Shown here in pieces: positions 63,000 through 64,000 of a stretch of 64,000 nt of DNA; the first letter of the stretch is position 1, and the number at the start of each line of letters is the position of its first letter. The notes beneath the pieces were generated by a model that worked only from the letters and a program-made list of their open reading frames with translations, searched no databases and had not been told where the DNA came from. Origin of the DNA: Lentisphaerae bacterium ADurb.Bin082. Lineage in GTDB: Bacteria; Verrucomicrobiota; Lentisphaeria; Oligosphaerales; Oligosphaeraceae. The stretch is taken from positions 1-64,000 of the forward strand of contig MWEG01000107.1 of assembly GCA_002070945.1 (NCBI GenBank), written 5' to 3'. The translations under genes were made by a program, and so were the position numbers.

Positions 63000-64000
63000 T
63001 TACGGCATATCTGCGTTGAGCTGTGCCAGTTTGACTTCCCAGTAGTAGGTGTTGAGCTGATTTCGGAACAATTCGTTGAACAGGATGGCTTTGGAGAGGA
63101 AGACGCCGTCAAGTTGGCTCTTAGCGGCGGCTTGCTTTTGCCAGTCGGCGAAGTCCTCGTCCAGCTTGGCGAAGTCTTTAGCGTACGGGAGGTTTGGATT
63201 GGCAGCGAAGACTTGCCGCAATTCTTGCGCTTTCGGCGGCGCGGCCTGGAAGAGGGTGCGCACCTGATCCAGGTAGGAGGAGAATTGCCCCTTGCCGTCC
63301 GGGGTGATGGTCCAGATGCCGTTTGGGGCATAGAGGAGGTTGTTGACGGCGCCCGCAGCTTGGGTGGCAATCTTAGTCATGGCGGCTGGCTCCGGCTGCC
63401 AGTTGGCTGGCACGAAGAGCAGGTGTCCGAACAGCTCTGGGGTATTGAAGTTTCGCTGCACGTCTGCCCAGTTGGCCAGTTCGCGGCTGCCGCTGGCCAG
63501 GCGCTCGCGGCAGAGGTTGAAGCCCCAGAAGTCCGCCGGTGCGATTTTCTCTACGCCGAGGGTGGCAAGGGGGATGGCCGCTTCGACGGTCCAGCGGTCG
63601 TCATAGAGTTTTGTCTTGGCGGCCCATGGCTTGCTCCAGAGTCGGTCGTGCTTCCAGCTGTCAAAACGAACGCCCTTGGCATTCACTATCAGCTGATAGT
63701 AATCGGCATGGATATGCAGCGGGTCAAAGAAGATTTCGATGCAGTCGTCGTCCCAGACTGGGCCGTCATGCTCGGTCACGTTAGTGACCAGGCTTTCCAT
63801 TTTTGATTCATAGCAGGTGACTGCGAGATAGATATTTTGGTCATCCCAGAGCAACTGCATAGCCATCGGCTCCGGAAAGATGATTTCTTTGCCGCTGTCG
63901 CGGAAGCCGCTGACCAGCGTCGCCGCATTCCAGGCCGCGTCGCCTAAGTCTCCATCGACGACAATGGCGCCAGTAGCGCGTGCGCAGGGATAGACCAGTC
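63000..64000 (-). CDS. CBM9/DOMON-like sugar-binding protein, 5' end outside window
   Basis: The frame is open from the window edge to a TAA at 63000 (333 complete codons seen). The start of the visible part, IVVDGDLGDAAWNAATLVSG followed by LLWDDQNIYLAVTCYE and DDDCIEIFFDPLH, is a CBM9-like domain like that in the secreted DUF4091-type protein at the left. LGVEKIAPADFWGFNLCRE is also a family signature. The C-terminal ~110 residues are helical. It lies 68 bp upstream of the GH42-like giant and probably shares its operon. An upstream signal peptide or further domains would be outside the window. Confidence 0.8.
   Translation of the reverse strand, partial: LVYPCARATGAIVVDGDLGDAAWNAATLVSGFRDSGKEIIFPEPMAMQLLWDDQNIYLAVTCYESKMESLVTNVTEHDGPVWDDDCIEIFFDPLHIHADYYQLIVNAKGVRFDSWKHDRLWSKPWAAKTKLYDDRWTVEAAIPLATLGVEKIAPADFWGFNLCRERLASGSRELANWADVQRNFNTPELFGHLLFVPANWQPEPAAMTKIATQAAGAVNNLLYAPNGIWTITPDGKGQFSSYLDQVRTLFQAAPPKAQELRQVFAANPNLPYAKDFAKLDEDFADWQKQAAAKSQLDGVFLSKAILFNELFRNQLNTYYWEVKLAQLNADMP

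Overview
The window looks like a chromosomal piece from a Lentisphaerota-type bacterium (PVC group, Victivallis/Oligosphaera-like); this is an inference. GC appears moderately high. Three intact genes and one remnant encode secreted pseudopilin-like proteins with the FTLIELLVV...[14 protein letters not shown]-terminus, two of the intact types ending in an H-X9-DG motif. Very large secreted proteins of the DUF4838, DUF4091, DUF4832 and CBM9-like kinds dominate, and the intergenic spaces are crowded with short dispersed tandem repeats. No rRNA, tRNA or CRISPR array was seen.

Layout. 0-2 kb: edge of a minus-strand gene, then two nearly identical tandem pseudopilins closed by a terminator. 2.2-7.6 kb: a secreted DUF4091-type protein, an MBL-fold hydrolase and a convergent MFS transporter. 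8.2-10.4 kb: a GH20-like glycosidase. 10.9-18.6 kb (minus): two paralogous secreted DUF4091-like proteins, a LacI regulator, a small coupled ORF and a DUF4874/DUF4832 protein. 18.6-19.5 kb: a scar made of a pseudopilin 3' end, a 5' IS4-type transposase fragment and repeat elements. 19.5-26.7 kb (minus): a pseudopilin, two translationally coupled DUF4838 proteins and an alpha/alpha-barrel-like protein. 27.2-35.8 kb: an orphan LolD-type ATPase, a Cys-rich tandem DUF1284-like protein, an alpha/beta hydrolase, a 1484-residue GH2-like secreted protein and an acetylxylan-esterase-like protein. 36-44.4 kb: a defence-flavoured stretch with an AbiEi antitoxin whose AbiEii partner is a 32-residue stub, a secreted Cys-rich protein built on 60-bp repeats, and a 1969-residue DUF4011-helicase-Vsr-like nuclease-DUF3320 protein. 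44.7-64 kb: further secreted carbohydrate-type proteins, an M48 lipoprotein protease, a ceramidase-like protein with an AEC transporter, an FAH-family enzyme, an ABM-domain protein, a GH42-like giant and a CBM9-like protein running off the right edge.

The main theme is polysaccharide or glycoconjugate breakdown: secreted binding and hydrolase-like proteins, a GH20-like enzyme, an esterase, LacI control and sugar-type transporters. No SusC/SusD pair is present, so this differs from a Bacteroidetes PUL. The less ordinary content is the helicase-nuclease, the broken AbiE pair, the Cys-rich repeat protein, the duplicated DUF1284-like protein and at least five families of modular intergenic repeats, including a ~120-bp TGGAC-rich element present four times with conserved internal order.
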